NCBI RefSeq assembly: GCF_001653235.2
Contig: NC_035790.1
Location: 2,232,001 to 2,296,000 of the forward strand
Length of the DNA stretch: 64,000 nucleotides
Source of the DNA: Pochonia chlamydosporia 170
Taxonomy: Eukaryota; Ascomycota; Sordariomycetes; Hypocreales; Clavicipitaceae
Reading direction: 5' to 3'
The notes beneath the pieces were generated by a model. That model did no database searches, was not told where the DNA came from, and was given only the letters and a program-made list of their open reading frames with translations. The number at the start of each line of letters is the position of its first letter. Position 1 is the stretch's first letter. A program made the translations under genes and the position numbers. This document shows, piece by piece, positions 1 through 14,184 of the stretch.

Positions 1-332
1 CAGAGACGCCACCACGATATTTGGAGATAGCCGTAGAAGGTGGACGGGGTGCCGCCGGGCCCGAGACTGAGAAAGTTTTCGTAGTCATTGTGGATGAGGA
101 CGAGGAGCGGAGCGAGGAGGATGAGGAGCTCGGTGAGCGGAGAGCCGAGATAGTGGATTGATAGGAGGAGAGTGGCGGAGAGGGTGAAGATGTTGGGGCC
201 GGTGAGGGTGATTGATACTGATTTCTGATGGAGTTGGCATGATGAAGATGGATGGGGAGGTTGAAGCGTTATGACGTCTTCTTCGACGGGTAACGAGGGT
301 AGAGTAGATGTTGACGAAAGTGTAACAGACAT
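1..332 (-). CDS. 5'-partial gene for an unrecognised membrane protein, cut by the left edge
   Basis: Read on the minus strand from the ATG at 332-330, the frame stays open for 110 codons to the window edge. The first 40 or so residues are polar and Ser/Pro-rich, with an acidic VEEDVITL stretch. They are followed by two closely spaced hydrophobic segments (about residues 43-62 and 68-82, including TELLILLAPLLVLIH) and then a conserved-looking Gly/Pro loop (SLGPGGTPSTFYGYL) ending in SWWRL. This is the pattern of the first helices of a multi-pass membrane protein. I do not recognise the family. The downstream part is outside the window, so neither its length nor its function can be stated. The start is the first ATG of the open frame and could move if an upstream exon exists. 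Confidence 0.6.
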   Translation of the reverse strand, partial: MSVTLSSTSTLPSLPVEEDVITLQPPHPSSSCQLHQKSVSITLTGPNIFTLSATLLLSIHYLGSPLTELLILLAPLLVLIHNDYENFLSLGPGGTPSTFYGYLQISWWRL

Positions 333-1733
333 GATGAAGACATCTACGGGATTGAAGATTTGCTTTGAATTGATCCCAACTCTATGCGGTGAGGCCCCAA
401 TGGACGAGAATACGCAAACTGGCATTCCTTTATAGAAAACCACACGATGTCATCACGAACATGGGACGCAGGGAGGACTTATATGCCACCTGCAACACAA
501 TATTGTAACCCGGCAGCTCCAACAGCCACTTACCCAATCTGACGCATCCTTCAACATCAATTCGATCCAACGAACAAGGCCCAACTCATGATAGGTCCCC
601 CATCCGAGAGGGGTTTTTCAAATGCTGTTCCCATGACTTGGTGTGGCAGCTGCATGTTGTAGCCACCGGGCCATCGGACTGTATGACCTGTTTCGTCGCA
701 CAAGAGAAGCCAAGAGAGAAAAGGCTGCGAATGGGTATCGAGGTCTGACGTTCCAAAGGCGGTCTGATCAGCAGGTTATATACTGCACTAGGTGAATTGT
801 AGCGCCGTAAGTCCTGTCAGCCAGTGAGACTGGGGTTTCTAAGTTGACAGGGCTGTTTCGTTTCTGGTGGATTGTCAGCCATGGCGTTGGGCTGATGGGA
901 GCTTTGTAGCTTGCATCTTGCTTTGGGCGCAGGTTCAGTCAGCATTTGCTGCGCTAGTGATTATGCTTTTTGGGTGCGTGTGAGGTCATGGCCCGGGTTG
1001 TTTTGACAAAGGGACACGATGTCGATCTTGGGAGGCATGTTGAAATTAGACAAGTCGCTTTTTTTAGCCAGGACGGCTAGGGGGAATGTATCTTGCTGCT
1101 GGGAGGATACGTGCGAGGACATTGGGCATCTATACGGACTGGCGTGGAGTCGCTGGTTGCTGTCAAGTTCCGCTTGCACAGACGTAATGCTGTCTGGATT
1201 CACCGCAAAACTGCTTCAGATCTCTGGTTGAGAGACAACCTTAATTCATGGTCCCGTATTGGGCGCTAAACCACTCGTGTGCATTGGACTAACTGATGCA
1301 TTGGTTCACATCGGATGTGTACCTCGGTGGTTCGTCGCCCCGTTGCTCGGCAACCATGCGCCATCCCCTGCAAACACTGACCACCCAATCCGTGTCTGCC
1401 ACCAGACTCGGTCTTGATTGTGCCCGTAGTGAGACTTCGTATCTCCTGTAGAAATTTCTCTTATACCTAGATTGGCATTTTTATGCTGCTCTTCATCCAA
1501 CATTGGAACGCAACCCTCTTTAAAGAACGCCAAGTTACATGCATTCCAGCGTTCACACGTGGATGATACACCCGTTTATCCAACTTTACCTTGCCGCATA
1601 CCTCGCGTGCTGTCAGTAGGGGCATTCCAAGCAGACAAAGGGTTCACAAAGGTAAGTTGCATCTTCCCCACCAAGAATATATCATCTTCGGTGTCATTAA
1701 CAACATGCAGCCTACACAGGCCACCCGCCCGCC
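333..1733. other. Divergent intergenic region
   Basis: About 1.4 kb between the left-edge membrane protein gene (-) and the DUF3405 gene (+). Only short overlapping ORFs are present, none with a recognisable domain. It probably holds both promoters and the 5' leader of the DUF3405 gene. Confidence 0.6.
1652..1710 (+). other. Candidate 5'-leader intron of the DUF3405 gene
   Basis: A 59-bp stretch begins with a perfect GTAAGT donor, contains a CATTAAC branch-like site about 15 nt before the end, and ends in GCAG. It finishes 23 nt before the ATG of the DUF3405 gene, so it would remove a 5'-leader intron. RNA evidence is not visible here. Confidence 0.5.
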
Positions 1734-4313
1734 ATGGGCCTCTTCTCAAATCCCCTTCGCTCCCGCGAACCGCGGCTACCACGTTACCAGAACATACCGT
1801 CACCCACCAAAGAACGCTATTCTGACGACGAATACGACTCCTCAGACGACGACTTGGATGCATCCTACCCAACGGGGTCCTCATCACCCTACAGTTCACG
1901 GAGTGTGTCTGATTCAGCACCCAGTGGCTCATACTTGCTGCCAAAGCGAACACCACTACAGCAGCCTCGCAGAAACAGATGTTCACAAGTCTATCCCTAC
2001 AGGCTACCGACAAAAGTAACCCGATGGGTGCTCATTGGCGTAATTGGCACCATTGTTCTCATGGTGCTGAGTCTCGTGAGGGCAAGCCAGGTTGAGAATT
2101 GGAAGGTCGCCAATGGGAAAGCAAAGACATCAGCACCACCGCCGCCAATGTGGGAGAAGTTCCCATTTTTGGAGAGATATTACGGCGGTATTCGGACGTT
2201 GAAACCCTTTAATGAGAGTCGGCCTACGTATCCTATCACAAACCAGCCTGTGGCGTTGTCGACGCCTGATGATGAATCGCACGGGGAAAAGGTTACTCGG
2301 GATATCATGCAGAAGGAACTGCCTCCCAGTTCGTCATGGGAGATGTATCCTAGTGCGAAGAAGGAGTCTGGTGTTCAGGAATGTTTTATCGACGCCGATG
2401 GGAAAGTTCGCGTGCCTCCGTTGAGATATTACAATGGTCGGACGTATGGCTTTCCCGAACACGTTTCCGGCTCATACGAGATTCTTAAGCTTCCGGAGGA
2501 AATTTGCTTCGAGAGATATGGCAGGTATGGACCATACGGATTTGGATATTCTCAAGGGATGGGCGGCCTGAGCACTGGTGAGCACGGTGAAAATGAGGGC
2601 TTCGAGTCTGTTTGGGAAAAGACGCCGCGTGTCGATTACCGATCAGTTGACTGGGCTGATGTGCAGCGTCGGTGTTACAATGCCAATGTTGGACGGTACA
2701 AGGCTTTGCCGCCGATGACTCCCTCATCTCACGGGTTTTATATTGGCCAGTCCTCCAGCTCTGAGAGTATCTTGGCTCGTCGGGCTGAAGGGAACAGCAC
2801 TGCAAAGGTGACCAACACTGTCGAGCAGGCTGGCAAGCCAACTCCCACATATATCTCTACAAAGGGTTCCAAGAAGCCAGTCAGTGCTGGAACTACAGCC
2901 AGAACTGCAGTCGTGATTCGATGCTGGGACTCGTTTCTCTTCCGCGAGGATGACATTGCCAATATCCGCTCCATCATCGCGGAGTTGTCCATGGCGTCTG
3001 GCGGTAGATACGACGTCCATCTCCTTGTTCAGGTGAGGGAAGACGGCAAGCATCCCATCTGGGCTGACCACGAAGCCTACCAGAAGAGGATAAACGAAAC
3101 GATCCCCAAGGAGTTCCAGGGTATGGTTACGCTGTGGACAGAAACCCAAATGCTGGCTTTGTACCAGGGCATGTACGATCTGTGGACTCGCGGACCAGAT
3201 TTGCCAGTCCATGGCGTCTACAGAGGTCTATCCATGGCCATGCAGCATTTTGCCTACGTCCATCCGGAATATGACTACTTTTGGCAGTGGGAGATGGATA
3301 TCCGGTACACAGGTCACTACTACGACCTGGTCACCAAGCTCGAGGAATGGGCCAAGGCCCAACCCAGAAAGGGCCTCTGGGAACGAAACTCGCGTTTCTA
3401 TTTCCCCAGCGTACATGGCACATGGGAGGACTTTTCGCAAATGTCCCGTGTGCAGAGTGAAATGGGCACCGTGGGCGCCGACACCGTCTGGAAGGAGATG
3501 CCCGGCAGCGAAAAGGCGCCGGAAACCGGGGCATCCAAAAACTCCAAGATGATCTGGGGACCTGTTCGGCCGACCGAGGAGCAAGACTGGTTCGAGACGG
3601 ACGATGATCCCATCCCACCTACGACGTACGAGGCAGACAAGTACAAATGGGGTGTTGGCGAAGAAGCAGACTTGATCACCCTGAATCCCATCTTCGACCC
3701 CGAAGGCACGACATGGATTCTAAAGGACGACATCACCGGCTACAACCGTACACAGCCGCTTCCTCCCCGTCGCGCCGCCCTCATCACCACATCACGCATG
3801 TCGCGCCGCCTGTTGATGAAGATGCACCGCATGACAGCATTCAAGAAGCAATTTGCGTTTCCTGAGATGTGGCCCGCAACCGTGGCTCTCCAACACGGCT
3901 ACAAGGCCGTCTACGCACCTCACCCAATGTACGTCGACCGCAAATGGCCCGTAGAGTACATGGCGCAGACGTACAATGGCGGTCGGGACGGCACCAGCGG
4001 CGGTTCGAGAACGAGCGTCTTTGGCGAGAGGGAGCATAATCTCAAGGGTTTGAGCTGGTTCTACAACTCTGGCTTCGCGCCCAACCTGTACAAGAGGTGG
4101 GTCGGGCTGAAGGTGAATAACGACGGGGGCGAGGACTTTGAGAAGAATCACGACGAGAGCAAGAAGGGTTCGGGAGTGGGCAATATGCCCGGCGGAGAGG
4201 GGAGGATGTGTGTCCCGCCAATGTTATTACATCCTGTTAAGGATACTGAGTTGCCGGTGGAGGCGCCGCCGGGAGAGGAGGAAGAGAAGGTGGAATCGGA
4301 TCCTGCGGCGTGA
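1734..4313 (+). CDS. DUF3405 family type II membrane protein
   Basis: Single-exon gene of 859 aa. The first ~95 residues are cytosolic-looking, acidic and Ser/Asp-rich. One hydrophobic segment follows (about residues 97-117, WVLIGVIGTIVLMVLSLV), then a long extracytoplasmic part, giving type II topology as in Golgi glycosyltransferases. From about residue 385 onward the sequence matches what I know of fungal DUF3405 proteins: VIRCWDSFLFREDD, then IWADHE, a WQWEMDIRYTGHYYD block containing an acidic cluster, and later YKAVYAPHPMYVDRKWP. The biochemical role of DUF3405 is not established; a glycosyltransferase-like function in the secretory pathway is inference from topology and the acidic motif. 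The ATG has good context (CGCCATGGG) and is the first Met of the open frame. Confidence 0.88.
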   Translation: MGLFSNPLRSREPRLPRYQNIPSPTKERYSDDEYDSSDDDLDASYPTGSSSPYSSRSVSDSAPSGSYLLPKRTPLQQPRRNRCSQVYPYRLPTKVTRWVLIGVIGTIVLMVLSLVRASQVENWKVANGKAKTSAPPPPMWEKFPFLERYYGGIRTLKPFNESRPTYPITNQPVALSTPDDESHGEKVTRDIMQKELPPSSSWEMYPSAKKESGVQECFIDADGKVRVPPLRYYNGRTYGFPEHVSGSYEILKLPEEICFERYGRYGPYGFGYSQGMGGLSTGEHGENEGFESVWEKTPRVDYRSVDWADVQRRCYNANVGRYKALPPMTPSSHGFYIGQSSSSESILARRAEGNSTAKVTNTVEQAGKPTPTYISTKGSKKPVSAGTTARTAVVIRCWDSFLFREDDIANIRSIIAELSMASGGRYDVHLLVQVREDGKHPIWADHEAYQKRINETIPKEFQGMVTLWTETQMLALYQGMYDLWTRGPDLPVHGVYRGLSMAMQHFAYVHPEYDYFWQWEMDIRYTGHYYDLVTKLEEWAKAQPRKGLWERNSRFYFPSVHGTWEDFSQMSRVQSEMGTVGADTVWKEMPGSEKAPETGASKNSKMIWGPVRPTEEQDWFETDDDPIPPTTYEADKYKWGVGEEADLITLNPIFDPEGTTWILKDDITGYNRTQPLPPRRAALITTSRMSRRLLMKMHRMTAFKKQFAFPEMWPATVALQHGYKAVYAPHPMYVDRKWPVEYMAQTYNGGRDGTSGGSRTSVFGEREHNLKGLSWFYNSGFAPNLYKRWVGLKVNNDGGEDFEKNHDESKKGSGVGNMPGGEGRMCVPPMLLHPVKDTELPVEAPPGEEEEKVESDPAA

Positions 4314-5385
4314 TTTGCGTATATATGTCATGTTTGATTTGTGTGTTTCTAGATTGGATGGTGTATGGGCGTTACGGGTTCTTCGGTTCTTCCTTGGTAA
4401 TGAATGTGGTTGATGGATGAGTGATGAGTATCTACTGTTAGGATGTGTCATGTATATATGCAATACACTCAGCCATTACGTTCAGATTATCATAGATATT
4501 ATGAGGGTATTTGATGAACATAATCACCGGGTATAGGTAAATAGTCACATGTCATCTCGACCTTCATTTACGGCACATTGCATGATTGAATAACTTCCTT
4601 GAAGAACAGTTGGTTGTGAAGTTGTACTGTACACGAGTGGTTCAATAATAGAGTTCGGCTCGTCAGACTATACTTGGTTGGGGGTATTACGTCTCAACAA
4701 ATGAACTGCATAACGATACGTGAGTTGGATACTTACCACAGGTAGAGCTGCACACGTTAACATATAAACTTAGAAGCAATATCTAAATCGAGTTGCCTAT
4801 TATAAGTATAGATGCTTTTCTTAGCACGAAACCTGATGGCGATACGGGAAGTTGGTTGCTTAGCACAAGTATAGCTATAGATCTTAACATCTAAACTTCA
4901 CAGCAATAATAGGTGAACCCGGTTCCTTATTACAACTGTAGCAGCCCATTTTATTAACACATAAGGTTAACAGCAATACGTGAATTTAGTCACGTATTCC
5001 AAGAACTAGGTGTAGATCTCAACACATGGACTTAACAGTGACACATGAATTTAGTTGCCCATTACAAGTGTAGCTACACATCTTAGCACATAAACTTGAC
5101 GGCGGTATGTGAATTGGTTGCTCATTACAGTAGCTCCACATCTATTACCGCCTAAATTTTACATCGTGGCTCCTCGCCTCAAAATCTTTGTGGAATGCTC
5201 ATCCCTCTCGTCATTCAAGTGTTCCCAAGACCATTCCCGTTTGCGCCTATATGCTGCTCGCGAAAACCAAATAACCACGGTTGACAACCATCCCTCCCCC
5301 GTTAAAAGCTAAACAAGACTATGCTAGCTTTGCCATAATCAGATGTATGTTTTTTTAAGATGGGATTGCTCAGACTCGCAATCTC
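4314..5385. other. Convergent intergenic region, AT-rich, with degenerate tandem repeat
   Basis: About 1.07 kb between the 3' ends of the DUF3405 gene (+) and EMP24 (-). The right half is the degenerate tandem repeat described separately. I see no gene. Confidence 0.7.
4690..5165. repeat. Degenerate tandem repeat, unit about 60-67 bp, 6-8 copies
   Basis: Successive segments starting near 4741, 4806, 4869, 4936, 5011, 5069 and 5131 share one pattern. Each has a GTAGA/GTAGCT-like start, then an ATCTTA(G/A)CACATAAACTT-like middle, then a (G/C)GCAATA-like word, a GTGAATT(T)GGTTG-like word, and a (C/T)ATTACAA end. A partial copy precedes 4741. Copies are strongly diverged and AT-rich, so this looks like an old minisatellite decayed by point mutation rather than a recent expansion. 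It lies in the convergent 3' space between DUF3405 and EMP24. It is not coding in any frame. Confidence 0.75.
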
Positions 5386-6176
5386 TTATACGACCCGTTT
5401 GACCTCGAAGAAGCGGCGCAACCACCAGACCTGGAATAGGGACTCGCCAACGACGACACCAAGGACAAACAGATTCCACCACTTGACACGGGCGTTGGTG
5501 CTCTCGGCGGTGTTACGGTGGGTTCGCTCACGGATGACAATGTATTGTTGCTCGTCCTTGACTTGGTTGAGAATATCTGAGAGTTTGATGACTGTGGGCA
5601 GGATTGTTAGCGGGTATGCACACCAAGAGTTGTAATGAAGTCATTTGTTCGCACCTTCGGCTTCGATAGGGTCAGAGGGCATGTCGTGTTCGCTGACATA
5701 GACGACGCCGTGCACATTGAAGGAAACCTCCTTCGTATTGGCGCCCCAGTGTTGGTTGCCGAAGCAGTAGGTGTATTTGCCGTCGGCGTGAGCAGTGAAG
5801 GAGTGGTCGCCCGTAGAGACACTTCTCTCGTTAACTTCGTAGCCGCCGCTGGGGTTCAGAATCTACACGAGAGTCGTTGTCAGTAAAAACAGCATGTTGA
5901 TATCTCGTCATGATACCCCCTTTGCAGATTTGGTGGGGACATGATGTGCAATACGATCGGCCAAGTTCATACCCAAAAATCGACATCGAGGTTGCCAGCG
6001 CTTCCAAATTCCCGGTCGCCAGTCTGGTAGGTAACGGTCATCTTGTCGTCGCGGTGCAGGTTCTCGTGGAAGCACTCGATGCCGTGGGCAGGCAACACAA
6101 TGTTGTGTGCGCTGGCAACCTGGAAGGCCACCGTTGCCACAGCGAGCAGCGACCTCGCAGCTGAAGGCAGATGCAT
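5386..6176 (-). CDS. EMP24: p24 family cargo receptor Emp24 (GOLD domain)
   Basis: Three exons: 6176-5973, 5862-5655 and 5591-5386, giving 205 aa. The signal peptide (about residues 1-22, ending in VASA) is followed by HNIVLPAHGIECF, which matches the mature N-terminus of yeast Emp24 (AHN-LLPAYG). A GOLD beta-sandwich domain carries two Cys (ECF and YCF). A short coiled coil ends in IVIRERTHRNTAEST and is followed by one TM helix and a short cytosolic tail, RRFFEVKRVV. The tail holds the FF pair and C-terminal VV used for COPII/COPI interaction. The protein cycles between ER and Golgi as part of the p24 complex and sorts GPI-anchored cargo. The frame is open further upstream, but the ATG at 6176 directly precedes the signal peptide. 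Divergent neighbour: ARF1. Confidence 0.93.
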
Positions 6177-9112
<2,936 letters not shown>

Positions 9113-10239
9113 ACATCATCCACGAGAAGCCTTTGATCAACTCCCGCTTTCTCATTCGTACCCCCTCATATCACGTACTCTCTGCAATACCGGACTTCCT
9201 TATAGTGAGGTTTCGGTTGTAATTTGAAAAGCTATCGATCAACCAATCGAATCAAAATTTTAGTCTATTATTCATCGTTCGTTCCTGTCCGACTTGCGCA
9301 TTGTCTCTCTCCAAGGTGTTGTCGTGAGGCACAGATACATGTTGAGCCTTCAACAAAATGCAGTTCCATGGATAGGCACGTGCTCCAAGGACAAAGACTT
9401 TTTTGGTTGAGTACAGCTTGGATCATCGGGCAATCGAGACAAGGGCAAGCAGTTGGCCTTGTTCAGTCAAGCGATCGCTGTATCGGGTTCTCCAGAACTC
9501 CATTACTCTTTCCCGACTAAACCCCAATGGAACAGACATTGCGAGTATGGTACAGAGAGGACACGACATGAGGAGACGGGTGTTTGAGCAGAGGTAAAGA
9601 ACGTGGTTTACGCTGTTATGTTTTCGTCCTGTTTGACTTGCTCTTTGTCTCTCGTCGTCTTCTCTCTTCATTGCGCTAGATTGGGCGGCGTTGGGTTTGT
9701 TGTACAGGCCTCCCGGCTGGAGAATAACCGTAGCGGAGTGACCAAGCGATGGTGTGATGGATGGATGGATGAAGGAATGGAGAAAAGGAGGTTCTTTTAA
9801 AAAATGGTTCTTATTTTTTAACCTGTGGTTCATCATGTTCTCGGGGTCGGTCTGTTTCTTTGGCTTTTGTGTGTTTTGACTCTCCGCTTCCTGGTATGGC
9901 TTAGTTTTTTGGCCGGGTAATTGGAAGGGTATGACAGACAGAGGATGAGTAGGAACAGAGCGAATGGGGTGGTAGACATTTGAAGAATGGAAGAGTGTTT
10001 TTTATCCTTAAACTACGATGCACGGCAGTTACGAGGGAAGTGTGAGTGAAGTGTTTCAAAATTAAGTCTACTGCGTTTTCATGTGGCACACGCGGGTATC
10101 AAATCATTGAGAGGAGTGTGTCTAAGTACAGGTAGTATGACAGGCATACTGCTCTCAAGGCCAATATGTCCAAAATAATCCAAAAACTCCGTGCTTCCAA
10201 ATGACATACAATACATTACATTGCATTACATCAAGAGCT
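9113..10239. other. Convergent 3' region of ARF1 and HSP78
   Basis: About 1.1 kb with the two 3' untranslated regions facing each other. Only T/A runs and short unrecognised ORFs are present. I see nothing else in it. Confidence 0.6.
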
Positions 10240-12609
10240 TCAACTAGTAGGCTCAGAAGCATGAATTACTTCCAGTCCACTGTTGTCCTCTTTAATCTTG
10301 ACCTCAGCAGCCTGCCCCATCTTCAACTGCCCACGGATAATCTTATCTGCCAGTCCGTTCCCAATTTCATTGGTAATAAGTCTGTTTAGCGGCCGGGCAC
10401 CAAATTTAGGATCGTACCCACGCTCAGCGAGCCAGTCCTTTACGGCATCTGGAACAGTAAGCTTGATGCGCTTATCGTCCAGACGTTGCTGAAGCTCATT
10501 GAGACGGATGTCGACAATGTCCCTGATGGCAGATTGCGCGAGTCGCTTGAAGATGATGAAGGAGTCGATGCGGTTGAGGAATTCGGGGGGGTAGGCTTGA
10601 GCAACAACGTCCATGACGGCTTTGCGGACAGACGGGTCGATTTCTCCGTCTGGGCTTTCTTTATAGGGGTGGAGTTGGTTCTGGCCGACGAGGATGTCGG
10701 CGCCGAGGTTGGAGGTCAGTACGATGATTGTGTTTTTGAAATCGACCTTGTGGCCCTGCGCGTCGGTGAGGTACCCCTCGTCGAGGACCTGGAGGAGAAG
10801 GGCGGATATGTCACGGTGAGCTTTCTCAAACTCGTCAAAAAGTAAGACGGCGTAGGGCTTGCGACGGACAGCTTCGGTGAGTTGGCCGGCGTCATCGTAG
10901 CCCACGTAACCGGAGGGAGCACCGATGAGGCGCGAAATTGTGTGTTTTTCTTGGAATTCAGACATGTCGAAGCGGACGACTGCTGATTCTGTGGAGAACA
11001 GGAAGCCGGCGAGCTTCTTGCACAGTTCTGTCTTGCCGACACCCGTGGGGCCGAGGAAGAAGAAGGATGCGAGTGGTTTGTTCTCGCCGCTGAGACCGGC
11101 GCGTTGCAGGCGAACGGCATCGGAGACGGCCTTGATGGCGTCGTCTTGTCCCTTGACTGCTTCGCTGAGCGTGTCTTCCATGTGGACTAGCTTCTCGATG
11201 TGGCCGGAGGTGAGCTTTGAGACGGGAATACCTGTGATGCGCGAGACGACGTTGGCGATGTCGTCGGACGTGACGGAGTCGTGAATCAGTGCGTCTTCGG
11301 ACTGTTGTTGTTGGCTCTCCTCGTCTGAGGGCAGCTTCTGTTCGAGATTTGGAATAACGCCGAAGCGGAGTTCGGAGGCGCGAGCGAAATTTCCCTCTCT
11401 TTGTGCTTGCTCGAGGTCAAATCTAGCCTTTTCAAGATCCTCTTGGACTTTTTTGACTGATTCGATCTCGCTGCGCTCCTTTTCCCAACGGGTGTTGAGT
11501 TGGGATATTTCGTCTTGGTAGCCTTTTAGATCCTTTTCAAGCTTCTCCCGGCGCTCTTGGCTCGCGACGTCCTTTTCTTTGCGTAGGCTTTCTAATTCAA
11601 TTTGGATAGTCATGATCTTGTGGTCGAGACGCATGATGTCTTCGGGCTTTGATTCATGCTGCAGTTTCAGATGGCTGGCAGCTTCGTCCATCAGGTCAAT
11701 TGCCTTGTCTGGTAAGAAACGATCCGTGACATATCGATTGGACAGCGTTGCAGCAGCAACCAGTGCTCCGTCGGTGATGCGAACACCGTGATGTACTTCA
11801 TATTTATCCTTGATGCCGCGAAGAATACTAATTGTATCCTCGACCGAAGGTTCGCTGACAATGATAGGTTGAAACCGTCGTGCCAAGGCTACGTCCTTTT
11901 CAATTTGTCGATACTCATTGAGTGTTGTGGCGCCGCAGCATTGTAGTTCACCGCGAGCCAACGCCGGCTTCAACAAATTGGATGCATCAATGGAGCCTTC
12001 AGCCTTGCCAAGTCCAAGCAAGATATGCAGCTCATCAATGAAAAGAATGACCTGTCCCTCTGCCTTTTGCACTTCGTCAAGCACCTTCTTCAATCGCTCT
12101 TCAAAGTCGCCTCTGAACTTGGCACCAGCTATCAGAGAGCCCAGGTCCAAGCTAATGACCCGCTTGTTCTTTATACTTTCTGGTACGTCACCCCGAATGA
12201 TCCGAAGTGCGAGACCTTCGAGAATCGCAGTCTTGCCCGTACCAGCATTTCCAATCAAGACGGGATTGTTCTTTGTTCGTCGAGAAAGAATTTGAATCGT
12301 TCGCTGAATTTCCGCATCTCGTCCAATGACCGGATCAAGTTTGCCGTCTCTTGCTCGAGCTGTGAGGTCGACTCCAAACTGTTCTAAGGCTGGCTTTTCC
12401 TCTTCGCCGCCCATATTCATGCGATGAGTTCCCCCAGGAGGATGCGGCCGTCCGTTTGCATAGCATCGTGTTGCAATCGTTGGGAGTATTTTGAGCGGCG
12501 TTGCGCGAGCAGATTGGGTTGCAGCCAGTCGCAGAGCCGGTCGTGAAGATCGTGCTGTGGCGCCAGCTACTCGCTGGGCCGAAGCTATTAATTGTCGTCT
12601 TGCTTGCAT
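10240..12609 (-). CDS. HSP78: Mitochondrial Hsp78 disaggregase (ClpB/Hsp104 family)
   Basis: Single exon, 789 aa. An Arg/Ala/Ser-rich leader without acidic residues (about residues 1-50) is a mitochondrial presequence. The Clp-N domain of bacterial ClpB is absent, as in yeast Hsp78. AAA-1 has Walker A GNAGTGKT (residues 120-127) and Walker [11 protein letters not shown] charged coiled-coil middle domain follows (roughly residues 345-450). AAA-2 has Walker A GPTGVGKT (about residues 519-526), Walker [12 protein letters not shown] and the GYVGYD pore loop. The hexamer resolubilises aggregated matrix proteins together with mitochondrial Hsp70. The 5' side is divergent with RPL6 and carries a possible heat-shock element. 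Confidence 0.96.
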   Translation of the reverse strand: MQARRQLIASAQRVAGATARSSRPALRLAATQSARATPLKILPTIATRCYANGRPHPPGGTHRMNMGGEEEKPALEQFGVDLTARARDGKLDPVIGRDAEIQRTIQILSRRTKNNPVLIGNAGTGKTAILEGLALRIIRGDVPESIKNKRVISLDLGSLIAGAKFRGDFEERLKKVLDEVQKAEGQVILFIDELHILLGLGKAEGSIDASNLLKPALARGELQCCGATTLNEYRQIEKDVALARRFQPIIVSEPSVEDTISILRGIKDKYEVHHGVRITDGALVAAATLSNRYVTDRFLPDKAIDLMDEAASHLKLQHESKPEDIMRLDHKIMTIQIELESLRKEKDVASQERREKLEKDLKGYQDEISQLNTRWEKERSEIESVKKVQEDLEKARFDLEQAQREGNFARASELRFGVIPNLEQKLPSDEESQQQQSEDALIHDSVTSDDIANVVSRITGIPVSKLTSGHIEKLVHMEDTLSEAVKGQDDAIKAVSDAVRLQRAGLSGENKPLASFFFLGPTGVGKTELCKKLAGFLFSTESAVVRFDMSEFQEKHTISRLIGAPSGYVGYDDAGQLTEAVRRKPYAVLLFDEFEKAHRDISALLLQVLDEGYLTDAQGHKVDFKNTIIVLTSNLGADILVGQNQLHPYKESPDGEIDPSVRKAVMDVVAQAYPPEFLNRIDSFIIFKRLAQSAIRDIVDIRLNELQQRLDDKRIKLTVPDAVKDWLAERGYDPKFGARPLNRLITNEIGNGLADKIIRGQLKMGQAAEVKIKEDNSGLEVIHASEPTS

Positions 12610-13079
12610 ATTAATTGCATATACTCTAGTCCGAATTGATCGAGCTTAAGTGCCGCCCAAGTGATCAAAGGGAGCGATGGTAAAAGGTGCAAGAGGTGCA
12701 TCCATTGAGGTCGAAGCTTCGACACTCAAAAGTATGCAGAAACCTTGCGCTGAAAAGCTCCGGTTCTGAGAACTACAAGTCACTGCGAGCAGCTTCTCGC
12801 AAGTTCGGCTCTGGCCGGCGCATTCCCATGCCCCACAAAAGTGCCGTCACCACTTATCTTATCATCACGTGTGTCCAGCCCCATGTCCCACAAAGTTGGG
12901 CACTGGAAAAGTTGGTCAAGCAGAGCGTCCGTAAGCGGTTAGCGTCTGAGGGTTCACATTTTGCCTCCCACAAACTCGCTAGCGGCTTTCACAAAGAATT
13001 CTAACATTTTGGGCGAGCATCACCAAACGTGTCTTCCTTTCCTCTCCACAGCCCAACAAGACACATCCCGAGAGTCACC
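12610..13079. other. Divergent promoter region of HSP78 and RPL6
   Basis: 470 bp shared by HSP78 (-) and RPL6 (+). It holds the candidate heat-shock element listed separately. No gene is seen. Confidence 0.7.
12713..12806. promoter_or_regulatory. Candidate heat-shock element for HSP78
   Basis: Two GAA/TTC arrangements fit the HSF pattern of 5-bp units. GAAGCTTC lies at 12713-12720. TTCTCGCAAGTTC lies at 12794-12806 and reads TTCnnGNAnnTTC, with one mismatch in the centre. They sit about 105-200 bp upstream of the HSP78 ATG. Assignment is inference from sequence and from the known heat induction of this family. Confidence 0.4.
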
Positions 13080-14184
13080 ATGTCGGCGAAGCCCACGACC
13101 AAGAAGTTCGGGAAGTCGACCCGGGAGGTTCCCGCTCCCGCGGCCAAGGCCCAGAAGTGGTATCCTGCCGACGATGAGAACGAGGCCAAGCAGGTGAGTT
13201 TGTGGTGATGGTGACGCCGGTGATATGATTGCGACAGACAAATTCATGGTAGCCCTCTATTCATTGAGGGAAGAGCAAGTATGGACGAAGGGGATCGCGC
13301 GACAAGGACAACAGCGACTCGAGGATGCAACAATGGCCGATATGTCGTCGGCGGCAAGCAACAGCACATGTCAACAACCAACCCTGTGATATCGTCACTC
13401 GGCAACATAAATGCACGAACAAACAACATCCCATATTCGAATTACTCGAATGCCATTGCATTAGAAAACCGACCCTCGATTCCACCACAATTGGACATCA
13501 AAAACCAGGGCAAAGGGGCTACCATGAATTTTGATATGCGCACATGCAATTCAATAATACAAGCACGAGCAAGATAACTAACCAAGCGTCAACTCACAGG
13601 TCCGCAAGGCCATCCGTTCTTGGACTCCCCGCAAGACTCTCCAGCCCGGTACCGTCCTGATCCTCCTCGCCGGCCGCTTCCGTGGCAAGCGTGTTATCCT
13701 CCTCAAGGCCCTCGACCAAGGTGTCCTCCTCGTCACTGGCCCCTTCAAGATCAACGGTGTTCCTCTGCGACGAGTCAACTCCCGATACGTCATCGCCACT
13801 TCCCAGAAGATCGATGTCTCTGGCCTTGACGCCAAGAAGGTCGAGGAGATTGCTCAGCCCAAGTACTTCACCGCCGAGAAGGCCAAGGAGAAGGCTGGTG
13901 AGGAGGCTTTCTTCAAGCAGGGAGAGAAGGCTCAGGTACGTTTTTAAAAGGAGGGGGTTGGACTGCAAAAAATATTGCGAGCCCTCTCCGATCCGTTGAC
14001 AAGTTACAAGCGACTAACACGCACACTACAGAAGAAGCAGATCAACAGCAGCCGTGCTGCCGACCAGAAGGCTATCGACAAGCCCCTGATCGCCAACATC
14101 AAGAAGGTCGACATGCTCGCCAGCTACCTCGGCAGCTCTTTCAGCTTGCGAAAGGGTGACAAGCCCCACGAGATGGCCTGGTAA
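13080..14184 (+). CDS. RPL6: 60S ribosomal protein L6 (eL6)
   Basis: Three exons: 13080-13193, 13600-13935 and 14032-14184, giving 200 aa. The central part has the eL6 signature ([17 protein letters not shown], then [14 protein letters not shown]) and the C-terminus ends [10 protein letters not shown]. It is a structural component of the large cytosolic ribosomal subunit. The first intron is 406 bp, long for this window, with donor GTGAGT and a CTAAC branch site at about 13577. The second is 96 bp. Long first introns are common in fungal ribosomal protein genes. Confidence 0.96.
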
